A stretch of DNA of 64,000 nt from Escarpia spicata (taxonomy: Eukaryota > Annelida > Polychaeta > Sabellida > Siboglinidae), in assembly GCA_963995525.1 (NCBI GenBank), contig CAXEFP010000936.1, forward strand, positions 62,001-126,000. Direction: 5' to 3'. Both the position numbers and the translations under genes were made by a program. The notes below the pieces were generated by a model. That model saw only the letters and a program-made list of their open reading frames with translations. It searched no databases and had not been told where the DNA came from. Shown here piece by piece: positions 25,757 through 40,087 of the stretch (positions within the stretch are counted from its first letter, which is position 1; each line of letters opens with the position of its first letter).

Positions 25757-26734
25757 CTTACGTAATATGTTCTTGTAACTTACGTGACGGAGATAAAACG
25801 GTAACATGCATTCCCATTTGTGGTTAATCTAGTTATGTGTGTAGCTTGATATCAGTCTAGCCTTCGTGAAGATTTGTAACATGCAAAACATCTATTTGGG
25901 GTAAGACCACATTAAGGATCCGTCCGCCGAAAAAAGTACACTTAAAATACCGTTATGCTGTGATATGCATAAATTTTGTTCGAAAACTTTGACATGGGAC
26001 ATGTTTGTATCGTGAGTACTGAATGTACTGCTGCTTTAGACAAGATAAAACATCAAATGGGGATGAGTTTTCACACCTATAACTTACGTAATATGTTCTT
26101 GTAACTTACGTGACGGAGATAAAACGGTAACATGCATTCCCATTTGTGGTTAATCTAGTTATGTGTGTAGCTTGATATCAGTCTAGCCTTCGTGAAGATT
26201 TGTAACATGCAAAACATCTATTTGGGGTAAGACCACATTAAGGATCCGTCCGCCGAAAAAAGTGCACTTAAAATACCGTTATGCTGTGATATGCATGAAT
26301 TTTGTTCGAAAACTTTGACATGGGACATGTTTGTATCGTGAGTACTGAATGTACTGCTGCTTTAGACAAGATAAAACATCAAATGGGGATGAGTTTTCAC
26401 ACCTATAACTTACGTAATATGTTCTTGTAACTTACGTGACGGAGATAAAACGGTAACATGCATTCCCATTTGTGGTTAATCTAGTTATGTGTGTAGCTTG
26501 ATATCAGTCTAGCCTTCGTGAAGATTTGTAACATGCAAAACATCTATTTGGGGTAAGACCACATTAAGGATCCGTCCGCCGAAAAAAGTACACTTAAAAT
26601 ACCGTTATGCTGTGATATGCATAAATTTTGTTCGAAAACTTTGACATGGGACATGTTTGTATCGTGAGTACTGAATGTACTGCTGCTTTAAACAAGATAA
26701 AACATCAAATGGGGATGAGTTTTCACACCTATAA
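24127..26734. repeat. Four-monomer repeat, two rounds (M75-M78, M79-M82)
   Basis: Rounds at 24127-25430 and 25431-26734 each read plain T214, GTACAC, A215G, GTACAC+G283A. The second round overlaps the start of the 8-monomer unit that begins at 25757, so the 8-mer appears to have grown by adding a new four-monomer segment to this one. Confidence 0.85.
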
Positions 26735-28364
26735 CTTACGTAATATGTTCTTGTAACTTACGTGACGGAGATAAAACGGTAACATGCATTCCCATTTGTG
26801 GTTAATCTAGTTATGTGTGTAGCTTGATATCAGTCTAGCCTTCGTGAAGATTTGTAACATGCAAAACATCTATTTGGGGTAAGACCACATTAAGGATCCG
26901 TCCGCCGAAAAAAGTGCACTTAAAATACCGTTATGCTGTGATATGCATAAATTTTGTTCGAAAACTTTGACATGGGACATGTTTGTATCGTGAGTACTGA
27001 ATGTACTGCTGCTTTAGACAAGATAAAACATCAAATGGGGATGAGTTTTCACACCTATAACTTACGTAATATGTTCTTGTAACTTACGTGACGGAGATAA
27101 AACGGTAACATGCATTCCCATTTGTGGTTAATCTAGTTATGTGTGTAGCTTGATATCAGTCTAGCCTTCGTGAAGATTTGTAACATGCAAAACATCTATT
27201 TGGGGTAAGACCACATTAAGGATCCGTCCGCCGAAAAAAGTGCACTTAAAATACCGTTATGCTGTGATATGCAGAAATTTTGTTCGAAAACTTTGACATG
27301 GGACATGTTTGTATCGTGAGTACTGAATGTACTGCTGCTTTAGACAAGATAAAACATCAAATGGGGATGAGTTTTCACACCTATAACTTACGTAATATGT
27401 TCTTGTAACTTACGTGACGGAGATAAAACGGTAACATGCATTCCCATTTGTGGTTAATCTAGTTATGTGTGTAGCTTGATATCAGTCTAGCCTTCGTGAA
27501 GATTTGTAACATGCAAAACATCTATTTGGGGTAAGACCACATTAAGGATCCGTCCGCCGAAAAAAGTGCACTTAAAATACCGTTATGCTGTGATATGCAG
27601 AAATTTTGTTCGAAAACTTTGACATGGGACATGTTTGTATCGTGAGTACTGAATGTACTGCTGCTTTAGACAAGATAAAACATCAAATGGGGATGAGTTT
27701 TCACACCTATAACTTACGTAATATGTTCTTGTAACATACGTGACGGAGATAAAACGGTAACATGCATTCCCATTTGTGGTTAATCTAGTTATGTGTGTAG
27801 CTTGATATCAGTCTAGCCTTCGTGAAGATTTGTAACATGCAAAACATCTATTTGGGGTAAGACCACATTAAGGATCCGTCCGCCGAAAAAAGTGCACTTA
27901 AAATACCGTTATGCTGTGATATGCATAAATTTTGTTCGAAAACTTTGACATGGGACATGTTTGTATCGTGAGTACTGAATGTACTGCTGCTTTAGACAAG
28001 ATAAAACATCAAATGGGGATGAGTTTTCACACCTATAACTTACGTAATATGTTCTTGTAACTTACGTGACAGAGATAAAACGGTAACATGCATTCCCATT
28101 TGTGGTTAATCTAGTTATGTGTGTAGCTTGATATCAGTCTAGCCTTCGTGAAGATTTGTAACATGCAAAACATCTATTTGGGGTAAGACCACATTAAGGA
28201 TCCGTCCGCCGAAAAAAGTGCACTTAAAATACCGTTATGCTGTGATATGCATAAATTTTGTTCGAAAACTTTGACATGGGACATGTTTGTATCGTGAGTA
28301 CTGAATGTACTGCTGCTTTAGACAAGATAAAACATCAAATGGGGATGAGTTTTCACACCTATAA
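25757..28364. repeat. 8-monomer higher-order repeat, copy A (M80-M87)
   Basis: Length is 2,608 bp. Order: GTACAC; A215G; GTACAC+G283A; plain T; G214; G214; GTAACATACG (T to A at 27736); GACAGAG (a CpG to CpA change). The same series follows immediately at 28365. Confidence 0.9.
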
Positions 28365-30972
28365 CTTACGTAATATGTTCTTGTAACTTACGTGACGGAG
28401 ATAAAACGGTAACATGCATTCCCATTTGTGGTTAATCTAGTTATGTGTGTAGCTTGATATCAGTCTAGCCTTCGTGAAGATTTGTAACATGCAAAACATC
28501 TATTTGGGGTAAGACCACATTAAGGATCCGTCCGCCGAAAAAAGTACACTTAAAATACCGTTATGCTGTGATATGCATAAATTTTGTTCGAAAACTTTGA
28601 CATGGGACATGTTTGTATCGTGAGTACTGAATGTACTGCTGCTTTAGACAAGATAAAACATCAAATGGGGATGAGTTTTCACACCTATAACTTACGTAAT
28701 ATGTTCTTGTAACTTACGTGACGGAGATAAAACGGTAACATGCATTCCCATTTGTGGTTAATCTAGTTATGTGTGTAGCTTGATATCAGTCTAGCCTTCG
28801 TGAAGATTTGTAACATGCAAAACATCTATTTGGGGTAAGACCACATTAAGGATCCGTCCGCCGAAAAAAGTGCACTTAAAATACCGTTATGCTGTGATAT
28901 GCATGAATTTTGTTCGAAAACTTTGACATGGGACATGTTTGTATCGTGAGTACTGAATGTACTGCTGCTTTAGACAAGATAAAACATCAAATGGGGATGA
29001 GTTTTCACACCTATAACTTACGTAATATGTTCTTGTAACTTACGTGACGGAGATAAAACGGTAACATGCATTCCCATTTGTGGTTAATCTAGTTATGTGT
29101 GTAGCTTGATATCAGTCTAGCCTTCGTGAAGATTTGTAACATGCAAAACATCTATTTGGGGTAAGACCACATTAAGGATCCGTCCGCCGAAAAAAGTACA
29201 CTTAAAATACCGTTATGCTGTGATATGCATAAATTTTGTTCGAAAACTTTGACATGGGACATGTTTGTATCGTGAGTACTGAATGTACTGCTGCTTTAAA
29301 CAAGATAAAACATCAAATGGGGATGAGTTTTCACACCTATAACTTACGTAATATGTTCTTGTAACTTACGTGACGGAGATAAAACGGTAACATGCATTCC
29401 CATTTGTGGTTAATCTAGTTATGTGTGTAGCTTGATATCAGTCTAGCCTTCGTGAAGATTTGTAACATGCAAAACATCTATTTGGGGTAAGACCACATTA
29501 AGGATCCGTCCGCCGAAAAAAGTGCACTTAAAATACCGTTATGCTGTGATATGCATAAATTTTGTTCGAAAACTTTGACATGGGACATGTTTGTATCGTG
29601 AGTACTGAATGTACTGCTGCTTTAGACAAGATAAAACATCAAATGGGGATGAGTTTTCACACCTATAACTTACGTAATATGTTCTTGTAACTTACGTGAC
29701 GGAGATAAAACGGTAACATGCATTCCCATTTGTGGTTAATCTAGTTATGTGTGTAGCTTGATATCAGTCTAGCCTTCGTGAAGATTTGTAACATGCAAAA
29801 CATCTATTTGGGGTAAGACCACATTAAGGATCCGTCCGCCGAAAAAAGTGCACTTAAAATACCGTTATGCTGTGATATGCAGAAATTTTGTTCGAAAACT
29901 TTGACATGGGACATGTTTGTATCGTGAGTACTGAATGTACTGCTGCTTTAGACAAGATAAAACATCAAATGGGGATGAGTTTTCACACCTATAACTTACG
30001 TAATATGTTCTTGTAACTTACGTGACGGAGATAAAACGGTAACATGCATTCCCATTTGTGGTTAATCTAGTTATGTGTGTAGCTTGATATCAGTCTAGCC
30101 TTCGTGAAGATTTGTAACATGCAAAACATCTATTTGGGGTAAGACCACATTAAGGATCCGTCCGCCGAAAAAAGTGCACTTAAAATACCGTTATGCTGTG
30201 ATATGCAGAAATTTTGTTCGAAAACTTTGACATGGGACATGTTTGTATCGTGAGTACTGAATGTACTGCTGCTTTAGACAAGATAAAACATCAAATGGGG
30301 ATGAGTTTTCACACCTATAACTTACGTAATATGTTCTTGTAACATACGTGACGGAGATAAAACGGTAACATGCATTCCCATTTGTGGTTAATCTAGTTAT
30401 GTGTGTAGCTTGATATCAGTCTAGCCTTCGTGAAGATTTGTAACATGCAAAACATCTATTTGGGGTAAGACCACATTAAGGATCCGTCCGCCGAAAAAAG
30501 TGCACTTAAAATACCGTTATGCTGTGATATGCATAAATTTTGTTCGAAAACTTTGACATGGGACATGTTTGTATCGTGAGTACTGAATGTACTGCTGCTT
30601 TAGACAAGATAAAACATCAAATGGGGATGAGTTTTCACACCTATAACTTACGTAATATGTTCTTGTAACTTACGTGACAGAGATAAAACGGTAACATGCA
30701 TTCCCATTTGTGGTTAATCTAGTTATGTGTGTAGCTTGATATCAGTCTAGCCTTCGTGAAGATTTGTAACATGCAAAACATCTATTTGGGGTAAGACCAC
30801 ATTAAGGATCCGTCCGCCGAAAAAAGTGCACTTAAAATACCGTTATGCTGTGATATGCATAAATTTTGTTCGAAAACTTTGACATGGGACATGTTTGTAT
30901 CGTGAGTACTGAATGTACTGCTGCTTTAGACAAGATAAAACATCAAATGGGGATGAGTTTTCACACCTATAA
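28365..30972. repeat. 8-monomer higher-order repeat, copy B (M88-M95)
   Basis: This repeats copy A without any difference at the sites I tracked; the GTAACATACG change is at 30344, exactly 2,608 bp after the first. A third copy does not follow: M96 is plain and M97 carries a deletion, so the repeat ends here. Confidence 0.9.
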
Positions 30973-31298
30973 CTTACGTAATATGTTCTTGTAACTTACG
31001 TGACGGAGATAAAACGGTAACATGCATTCCCATTTGTGGTTAATCTAGTTATGTGTGTAGCTTGATATCAGTCTAGCCTTCGTGAAGATTTGTAACATGC
31101 AAAACATCTATTTGGGGTAAGACCACATTAAGGATCCGTCCGCCGAAAAAAGTGCACTTAAAATACCGTTATGCTGTGATATGCATAAATTTTGTTCGAA
31201 AACTTTGACATGGGACATGTTTGTATCGTGAGTACTGAATGTACTGCTGCTTTAGACAAGATAAAACATCAAATGGGGATGAGTTTTCACACCTATAA

Positions 31299-31611
31299 CT
31301 TACGTAATATGTTCTTGTAACTTACGTGACGGAGATAAAACGGTAACATGCATTCCCATTTGTGGTTAATCTAGTTATGTGTGTAGCTTGATATCAGTCT
31401 AGCCTTCGTGAAGATTTGTAACATGCAAAACATCTATTTGGGGTAAGACCACATTAAGGATCCGTCCGCCGAAAAAAGTGCACTTAAAATACCGTTATGC
31501 TGTGATATGCATAAATTTTGTTCGAAAACTTTGACATGGGACATGTACTGAATGTACTGCTGCTTTAGACAAGATAAAACATCAAATGGGGATGAGTTTT
31601 CACACCTATAA
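31299..31611. repeat. Truncated 313-bp monomer M97 (13-bp deletion)
   Basis: ACATG is joined directly to TACTGAATG at about 31545, removing 13 bp (offsets about 249-261) present in all other copies I read. The ends share a single T, which fits slippage or end joining. It is the largest indel in the window, shifts the register of everything downstream by 13 bp, and lies between the 8-mer domain and the G242C domain. Confidence 0.92.
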
Positions 31612-31937
31612 CTTACGTAATATGTTCTTGTAACTTACGTGACGGAGATAAAACGGTAACATGCATTCCCATTTGTGGTTAATCTAGTTATGTGTGTAGC
31701 TTGATATCAGTCTAGCCTTCGTGAAGATTTGTAACATGCAAAACATCTATTTGGGGTAAGACCACATTAAGGATCCGTCCGCCGAAAAAAGTGCACTTAA
31801 AATACCGTTATGCTGTGATATGCATAAATTTTGTTCGAAAACTTTGACATGGGACATGTTTGTATCGTGAGTACTGAATGTACTGCTGCTTTAGACAAGA
31901 TAAAACATCAAATGGGGATGAGTTTTCACACCTATAA

Positions 31938-34545
31938 CTTACGTAATATGTTCTTGTAACTTACGTGACGGAGATAAAACGGTAACATGCATTCCCATTT
32001 GTGGTTAATCTAGTTATGTGTGTAGCTTGATATCAGTCTAGCCTTCGTGAAGATTTGTAACATGCAAAACATCTATTTGGGGTAAGACCACATTAAGGAT
32101 CCGTCCGCCGAAAAAAGTGCACTTAAAATACCGTTATGCTGTGATATGCAGAAATTTTGTTCGAAAACTTTGACATGGCACATGTTTGTATCGTGAGTAC
32201 TGAATGTACTGCTGCTTTAGACAAGATAAAACATCAAATGGGGATGAGTTTTCACACCTATAACTTACGTAATATGTTCTTGTAACTTACGTGACGGAGA
32301 TAAAACGGTAACATGCATTCCCATTTGTGGTTAATCTAGTTATGTGTGTAGCTTGATATCAGTCTAGCCTTCGTGAAGATTTGTAACATGCAAAACATCT
32401 ATTTGGGGTAAGACCACATTAAGGATCCGTCCGCCGAAAAAAGTGCACTTAAAATACCGTTATGCTGTGATATGCATAAATTTTGTTCGAAAACTTTGAC
32501 ATGGCACATGTTTGTATCGTGAGTACTGAATGTACTGCTGCTTTAGACAAGATAAAACATCAAATGGGGATGAGTTTTCACACCTATAACTTACGTAATA
32601 TGTTCTTGTAACTTACGTGACGGAGATAAAACGGTAACATGCATTCCCATTTGTGGTTAATCTAGTTATGTGTGTAGCTTGATATCAGTCTAGCCTTCGT
32701 GAAGATTTGTAACATGCAAAACATCTATTTGGGGTAAGACCACATTAAGGATCCGTCCGCCGAAAAAAGTGCACTTAAAATACCGTTATGCTGTGATATG
32801 CATAAATTTTGTTCGAAAACTTTGACATGGGACATGTTTGTATCGTGAGTACTGAATGTACTGCTGCTTTAGACAAGATAAAACATCAAATGGGGATGAG
32901 TTTTCACACCTATAACTTACGTAATATGTTCTTGTAACTTACGTGACGGAGATAAAACGGTAACATGCATTCCCATTTGTGGTTAATCTAGTTATGTGTG
33001 TAGCTTGATATCAGTCTAGCCTTCGTGAAGATTTGTAACATGCAAAACATCTATTTGGGGTAAGACCACATTAAGGATCCGTCCGCCGAAAAAAGTGCAC
33101 TTAAAATACCGTTATGCTGTGATATGCATAAATTTTGTTCGAAAACTTTGACATGGGACATGTTTGTATCGTGAGTACTGAATGTACTGCTGCTTTAGAC
33201 AAGATAAAACATCAAATGGGGATGAGTTTTCACACCTATAACTTACGTAATATGTTCTTGTAACTTACGTGACGGAGATAAAACGGTAACATGCATTCCC
33301 ATTTGTGGTTAATCTAGTTATGTGTGTAGCTTGATATCAGTCTAGCCTTCGTGAAGATTTGTAACATGCAAAACATCTATTTGGGGTAAGACCACATTAA
33401 GGATCCGTCCGCCGAAAAAAGTGCACTTAAAATACCGTTATGCTGTGATATGCAGAAATTTTGTTCGAAAACTTTGACATGGCACATGTTTGTATCGTGA
33501 GTACTGAATGTACTGCTGCTTTAGACAAGATAAAACATCAAATGGGGATGAGTTTTCACACCTATAACTTACGTAATATGTTCTTGTAACTTACGTGACG
33601 GAGATAAAACGGTAACATGCATTCCCATTTGTGATTAATCTAGTTATGTGTGTAGCTTGATATCAGTCTAGCCTTCGTGAAGATTTGTAACATGCAAAAC
33701 ATCTATTTGGGGTAAGACCACATTAAGGATCCGTCCGCCGAAAAAAGTGCACTTAAAATACCGTTATGCTGTGATATGCATAAATTTTGTTCGAAAACTT
33801 TGACATGGCACATGTTTGTATCGTGAGTACTGAATGTACTGCTGCTTTAGACAAGATAAAACATCAAATGGGGATGAGTTTTCACACCTATAACTTACGT
33901 AATATGTTCTTGTAACTTACGTGACGGAGATAAAACGGTAACATGCATTCCCATTTGTGGTTAATCTAGTTATGTGTGTAGCTTGATATCAGTCTAGCCT
34001 TCGTGAAGATTTGTAACATGCAAAACATCTATTTGGGGTAAGACCACATTAAGGATCCGTCCGCCGAAAAAAGTGCACTTAAAATACCGTTATGCTGTGA
34101 TATGCATAAATTTTGTTCGAAAACTTTGACATGGGACATGTTTGTATCGTGAGTACTGAATGTACTGCTGATTTAGACAAGATAAAACATCAAATGGGGA
34201 TGAGTTTTCACACCTATAACTTACGTAATATGTTCTTGTAACTTACGTGACGGAGATAAAACGGTAACATGCATTCCCATTTGTGGTTAATCTAGTTATG
34301 TGTGTAGCTTGATATCAGTCTAGCCTTCGTGAAGATTTGTAACATGCAAAACATCTATTTGGGGTAAGACCACATTAAGGATCCGTCCGCCGAAAAAAGT
34401 GCACTTAAAATACCGTTATGCTGTGATATGCAGACATTTTGTTCGAAAACTTTGACATGGGACATGTTTGTATCGTGAGTACTGAATGTACTGCTGCTTT
34501 AGACAAGATAAAACATCAAATGGGGATGAGTTTTCACACCTATAA
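31938..34545. repeat. Four-monomer repeat, two rounds (M99-M102, M103-M106)
   Basis: Rounds at 31938-33241 and 33242-34545. Each begins G214+G242C then T214+G242C. The last two monomers are plain T, T in the first round and T (with CTGATTTAG), G (with GCAGACATTT) in the second, so the second round has diverged. Confidence 0.78.
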
Positions 34546-37153
34546 CTTACGTAATATGTTCTTGTAACTTACGTGACGGAGATAAAACGGTAACATGCAT
34601 TCCCATTTGTGGTTAATCTAGTTATGTGTGTAGCTTGATATCAGTCTAGCCTTCGTGAAGATTTGTAACATGCAAAACATCTATTTGGGGTAAGACCACA
34701 TTAAGGATCCGTCCGCCGAAAAAAGTGCACTTAAAATACCGTTATGCTGTGATATGCAGAAATTTTGTTCGAAAACTTTGACATGGGACATGTTTGTATC
34801 GTGAGTACTGAATGTACTGCTGCTTTAGACAAGATAAAACATCAAATGGGGATGAGTTTTCACACCTATAACTTACGTAATATGTTCTTGTAACTTACGT
34901 GACGGAGATAAAACGGTAACATGCATTCCCATTTATGGTTAATCTAGTTATGTGTGTAGCTTGATATCAGTCTAGCCTTCGTGAAGATTTGTAACATGCA
35001 AAACATCTATTTGGGGTAAGACCACATTAAGGATCCGTCCGCCGAAAAAAGTGCACTTAAAATACCGTTATGCTGTGATATGCAGAAATTTTGTTCGAAA
35101 ACTTTGACATGGGACATGTTTGTATCGTGAGTACTGAATGTACTGCTGCTTTAGACAAGATAAAACATCAAATGGGGATGAGTTTTCACACCTATAACTT
35201 ACGTAATATGTTCTTGTAACTTACGTGACGGAGATAAAACGGTAACATGCATTCCCATTTGTGGTTAATCTAGTTATGTGTGTAGCTTGATATCAGTCTA
35301 GCCTTCGTGAAGATTTGTAACATGCAAAACATCTATTTGGGGTAAGACCACATTAAGGATCCGTCCGCCGAAAAAAGTGCACTTAAAATACCGTTATGCT
35401 GTGATATGCATAAATTTTGTTCGAAAACTTTGACATGGGACATGTTTGTATCGTGAGTACTGAATGTACTGCTGCTTTAGACAAGATAAAACATCAAATG
35501 GGGATGAGTTTTCACACCTATAACTTACGTAATATGTTCTTGTAACTTACGTGACGGAGATAAAACGGTAACATGCATTCCCATTTGTGGTTAATCTAGT
35601 TATGTGTGTAGCTTGATATCAGTCTAGCCTTCGTGAAGATTTGTAACATGCAAAACATCTATTTGGGGTAAGACCACATTAAGGATCCGTCCGCCGAAAA
35701 AAGTGCACTTAAAATACCGTTATGCTGTGATATGCAGAAATTTTGTTCGAAAACTTTGACATGGGACATGTTTGTATCGTGAGTACTGAATGTACTGCTG
35801 CTTTAGACAAGATAAAACATCAAATGGGGATGAGTTTTCACACCTATAACTTACGTAATATGTTCTTGTAACTTACGTGACGGAGATAAAACGGTAACAT
35901 GCATTCCCATTTGTGGTTAATCTAGTTATGTGTGTAGCTTGATATCAGTCTAGCCTTCGTGAAGATTTGTAACATGCAAAACATCTATTTGGGGTAAGAC
36001 CACATTAAGGATCCGTCCGCCGAAAAAAGTGCACTTAAAATACCGTTATGCTGTGATATGCAGAAATTTTGTTCGAAAACTTTGACATGGGACATGTTTG
36101 TATCGTGAGTACTGAATGTACTGCTGCTTTAGACAAGATAAAACATCAAATGGGGATGAGTTTTCACACCTATAACTTACGTAATATGTTCTTGTAACTT
36201 ACGTGACGGAGATAAAACGGTAACATGCATTCCCATTTATGGTTAATCTAGTTATGTGTGTAGCTTGATATCAGTCTAGCCTTCGTGAAGATTTGTAACA
36301 TGCAAAACATCTATTTGGGGTAAGACCACATTAAGGATCCGTCCGCCGAAAAAAGTGCACTTAAAATACCGTTATGCTGTGATATGCAGAAATTTTGTTC
36401 GAAAACTTTGACATGGGACATGTTTGTATCGTGAGTACTGAATGTACTGCTGCTTTAGACAAGATAAAACATCAAATGGGGATGAGTTTTCACACCTATA
36501 ACTTACGTAATATGTTCTTGTAACTTACGTGACGGAGATAAAACGGTAACATGCATTCCCATTTGTGGTTAATCTAGTTATGTGTGTAGCTTGATATCAG
36601 TCTAGCCTTCGTGAAGATTTGTAACATGCAAAACATCTATTTGGGGTAAGACCACATTAAGGATCCGTCCGCCGAAAAAAGTGCACTTAAAATACCGTTA
36701 TGCTGTGATATGCATAAATTTTGTTCGAAAACTTTGACATGGGACATGTTTGTATCGTGAGTACTGAATGTACTGCTGCTTTAGACAAGATAAAACATCA
36801 AATGGGGATGAGTTTTCACACCTATAACTTACGTAATATGTTCTTGTAACTTACGTGACGGAGATAAAACGGTAACATGCATTACCATTTGTGGTTAATC
36901 TAGTTATGTGTGTAGCTTGATATCAGTCTAGCCTTCGTGAAGATTTGTAACATGCAAAACATCTATTTGGGGTAAGACCACATTAAGGATCCGTCCGCCG
37001 AAAAAAGTGCACTTAAAATACCGTTATGCTGTGATATGCAGAAATTTTGTTCGAAAACTTTGACATGGGACATGTTTGTATCGTGAGTACTGAATGTACT
37101 GCTGCTTTAGACAAGATAAAACATCAAATGGGGATGAGTTTTCACACCTATAA
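34546..37153. repeat. G64A four-monomer repeat, two rounds (M107-M110, M111-M114)
   Basis: Each 1,304-bp round reads G214, G214+G64A (CATTTATGG), T214, G214. The G64A changes are at 34935 and 36239. M114 adds GCATTACC. Confidence 0.84.
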
Positions 37154-38783
37154 CTTACGTAATATGTTCTTGTAACTTACGTGACGGAGATAAAACGGTA
37201 ACATGCATTCCCATTTGTGGTTAATCTAGTTATGTGTGTAGCTTGATATCAGTCTAGCCTTCGTGAAGATTTGTAACATGCAAAACATCTATTTGGGGTA
37301 AGACCACATTAAGGATCCGTCCGCCGAAAAAAGTGCACTTAAAATACCGTTATGCTGTGATATGCAGAAATTTTGTTCGAAAACTTTGACATGGGACATG
37401 TTTGTATCGTGAGTACTGAATGTACTGCTGCTTTAGACAAGATAAAACATCAAATGGGGATGAGTTTTCACACCTATAACTTACGTAATATGTTCTTGTA
37501 ACTTACGTGACGGAGATAAAACGGTAACATGCATTCCCATTTGTGGTTAATCTAGTTATGTGTGTAGCTTGATATCAGTCTAGCCTTCGTGAAGATTTGT
37601 AACATGCAAAACATCTATTTGGGGTAAGACCACATTAAGGATCCGTCCGCCGAAAAAAGTGCACTTAAAATACCGTTATGCTGTGATATGCAGAAATTTT
37701 GTTCGAAAACTTTGACATGGGACATGTTTGTATCGTGAGTACTGAATGTACTGCTGCTTTAGACAAGATAAAACATCAAATGGGGATGAGTTTTCACACC
37801 TATAACTTACGTAATATGTTCTTGTAACTTACGTGACGGAGATAAAACGGTAACATGCATTCCCATTTGTGGTTAATCTAGTTATGTGTGTAGCTTGATA
37901 TCAGTCTAGCCTTCGTGAAGATTTGTAACATGCAAAACATCTATTTGGGGTAAGACCACATTAAGGATCCGTCCGCCGAAAAAAGTGCACTTAAAATACC
38001 GTTATGCTGTGATATGCATAAATTTTGTTCGAAAACTTTGACATGGCACATGTTTGTATCGTGAGTACTGAATGTACTGCTGCTTTAGACAAGATAAAAC
38101 ATCAAATGGGGATGAGTTTTCACACCTATAACTTACGTAATATGTTCTTGTAACTTACGTGACGGAGATAAAACGGTAACATGCATTCCCATTTGTGGTT
38201 AATCTAGTTATGTGTGTAGCTTGATATCAGTCTAGCCTTCGTGAAGATTTGTAACATGCAAAACATCTATTTGGGGTAAGACCACATTAAGGATCCGTCC
38301 GCCGAAAAAAGTGCACTTAAAATACCGTTATGCTGTGATATGCAGAAATTTTGTTCGAAAACTTTGACATGGGACATGTTTGTATCGTGAGTACTGAATG
38401 TACTGCTGATTTAGACAAGATAAAACATCAAATGGGGATGAGTTTTCACACCTATAACTTACGTAATATGTTCTTGTAACTTACGTGACGGAGATAAAAC
38501 GGTAACATGCATTCCCATTTGTGGTTAATCTAGTTATGTGTGTAGCTTGATATCAGTCTAGCCTTCGTGAAGATTTGTAACATGCAAAACATCTATTTGG
38601 GGTAAGACCACATTAAGGATCCGTCCGCCGAAAAAAGTGCACTTAAAATACCGTTATGCTGTGATATGCAGAAATTTTGTTCGAAAACTTTGACATGGCA
38701 CATGTTTGTATCGTGAGTACTGAATGTACTGCTGCTTTAGACAAGATAAAACATCAAATGGGGATGAGTTTTCACACCTATAA

Positions 38784-40087
38784 CTTACGTAATATGTTCT
38801 TGTAACTTACGTGACGGAGATAAAACGGTAACATGCATTCCCATTTGTGGTTAATCTAGTTATGTGTGTAGCTTGATATCAGTCTAGCCTTCGTGAAGAT
38901 TTGTAACATGCAAAACATCTATTTGGGGTAAGACCACATTAAGGATCCGTCCGCCGAAAAAAGTGCACTTAAAATACCGTTATGCTGTGATATGCAGAAA
39001 TTTTGTTCGAAAACTTTGACATGGGACATGTTTGTATCGTGAGTACTGAATGTACTGCTGCTTTAGACAAGATAAAACATCAAATGGGGATGAGTTTTCA
39101 CACCTATAACTTACGTAATATGTTCTTGTAACTTACGTGACGGAGATAAAACGGTAACATGCATTCCCATTTATGGTTAATCTAGTTATGTGTGTAGCTT
39201 GATATCAGTCTAGCCTTCGTGAAGATTTGTAACATGCAAAACATCTATTTGGGGTAAGACCACATTAAGGATCCGTCCGCCGAAAAAAGTGCACTTAAAA
39301 TACCGTTATGCTGTGATATGCAGAAATTTTGTTCGAAAACTTTGACATGGGACATGTTTGTATCGTGAGTACTGAATGTACTGCTGCTTTAGACAAGATA
39401 AAACATCAAATGGGGATGAGTTTTCACACCTATAACTTACGTAATATGTTCTTGTAACTTACGTGACGGAGATAAAACGGTAACATGCATTCCCATTTGT
39501 GGTTAATCTAGTTATGTGTGTAGCTTGATATCAGTCTAGCCTTCGTGAAGATTTGTAACATGCAAAACATCTATTTGGGGTAAGACCACATTAAGGATCC
39601 GTCCGCCGAAAAAAGTGCACTTAAAATACCGTTATGCTGTGATATGCATAAATTTTGTTCGAAAACTTTGACATGGGACATGTTTGTATCGTGAGTACTG
39701 AATGTACTGCTGCTTTAGACAAGATAAAACATCAAATGGGGATGAGTTTTCACACCTATAACTTACGTAATATGTTCTTGTAACTTACGTGACGGAGATA
39801 AAACGGTAACATGCATTCCCATTTGTGGTTAATCTAGTTATGTGTGTAGCTTGATATCAGTCTAGCCTTCGTGAAGATTTGTAACATGCAAAACATCTAT
39901 TTGGGGTAAGACCACATTAAGGATCCGTCCGCCGAAAAAAGTGCACTTAAAATACCGTTATGCTGTGATATGCAGAAATTTTGTTCGAAAACTTTGACAT
40001 GGGACATGTTTGTATCGTGAGTACTGAATGTACTGCTGCTTTAGACAAGATAAAACATCAAATGGGGATGAGTTTTCACACCTATAA
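38784..40087. repeat. G64A four-monomer repeat, displaced third copy (M120-M123)
   Basis: The pattern matches 34546-35849 (G, G+G64A at 39173, T, G) but is separated from the second round by five other monomers (M115-M119). Either two rounds were split by insertion of a segment, or a block of M107-M119 size was duplicated and eroded; CTGATTTAG in both M105 and M118 (13 monomers apart) supports the second idea. Confidence 0.76.

Noticed and set aside
25757..30972. Assembly artefact duplicating a block
   Set aside because: Not excluded for this 8-mer pair, where I saw no difference between copies. For the 14-mer and 21-mer pairs the copies differ at several sites, which argues for real duplications. 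Only spanning long reads can settle it.
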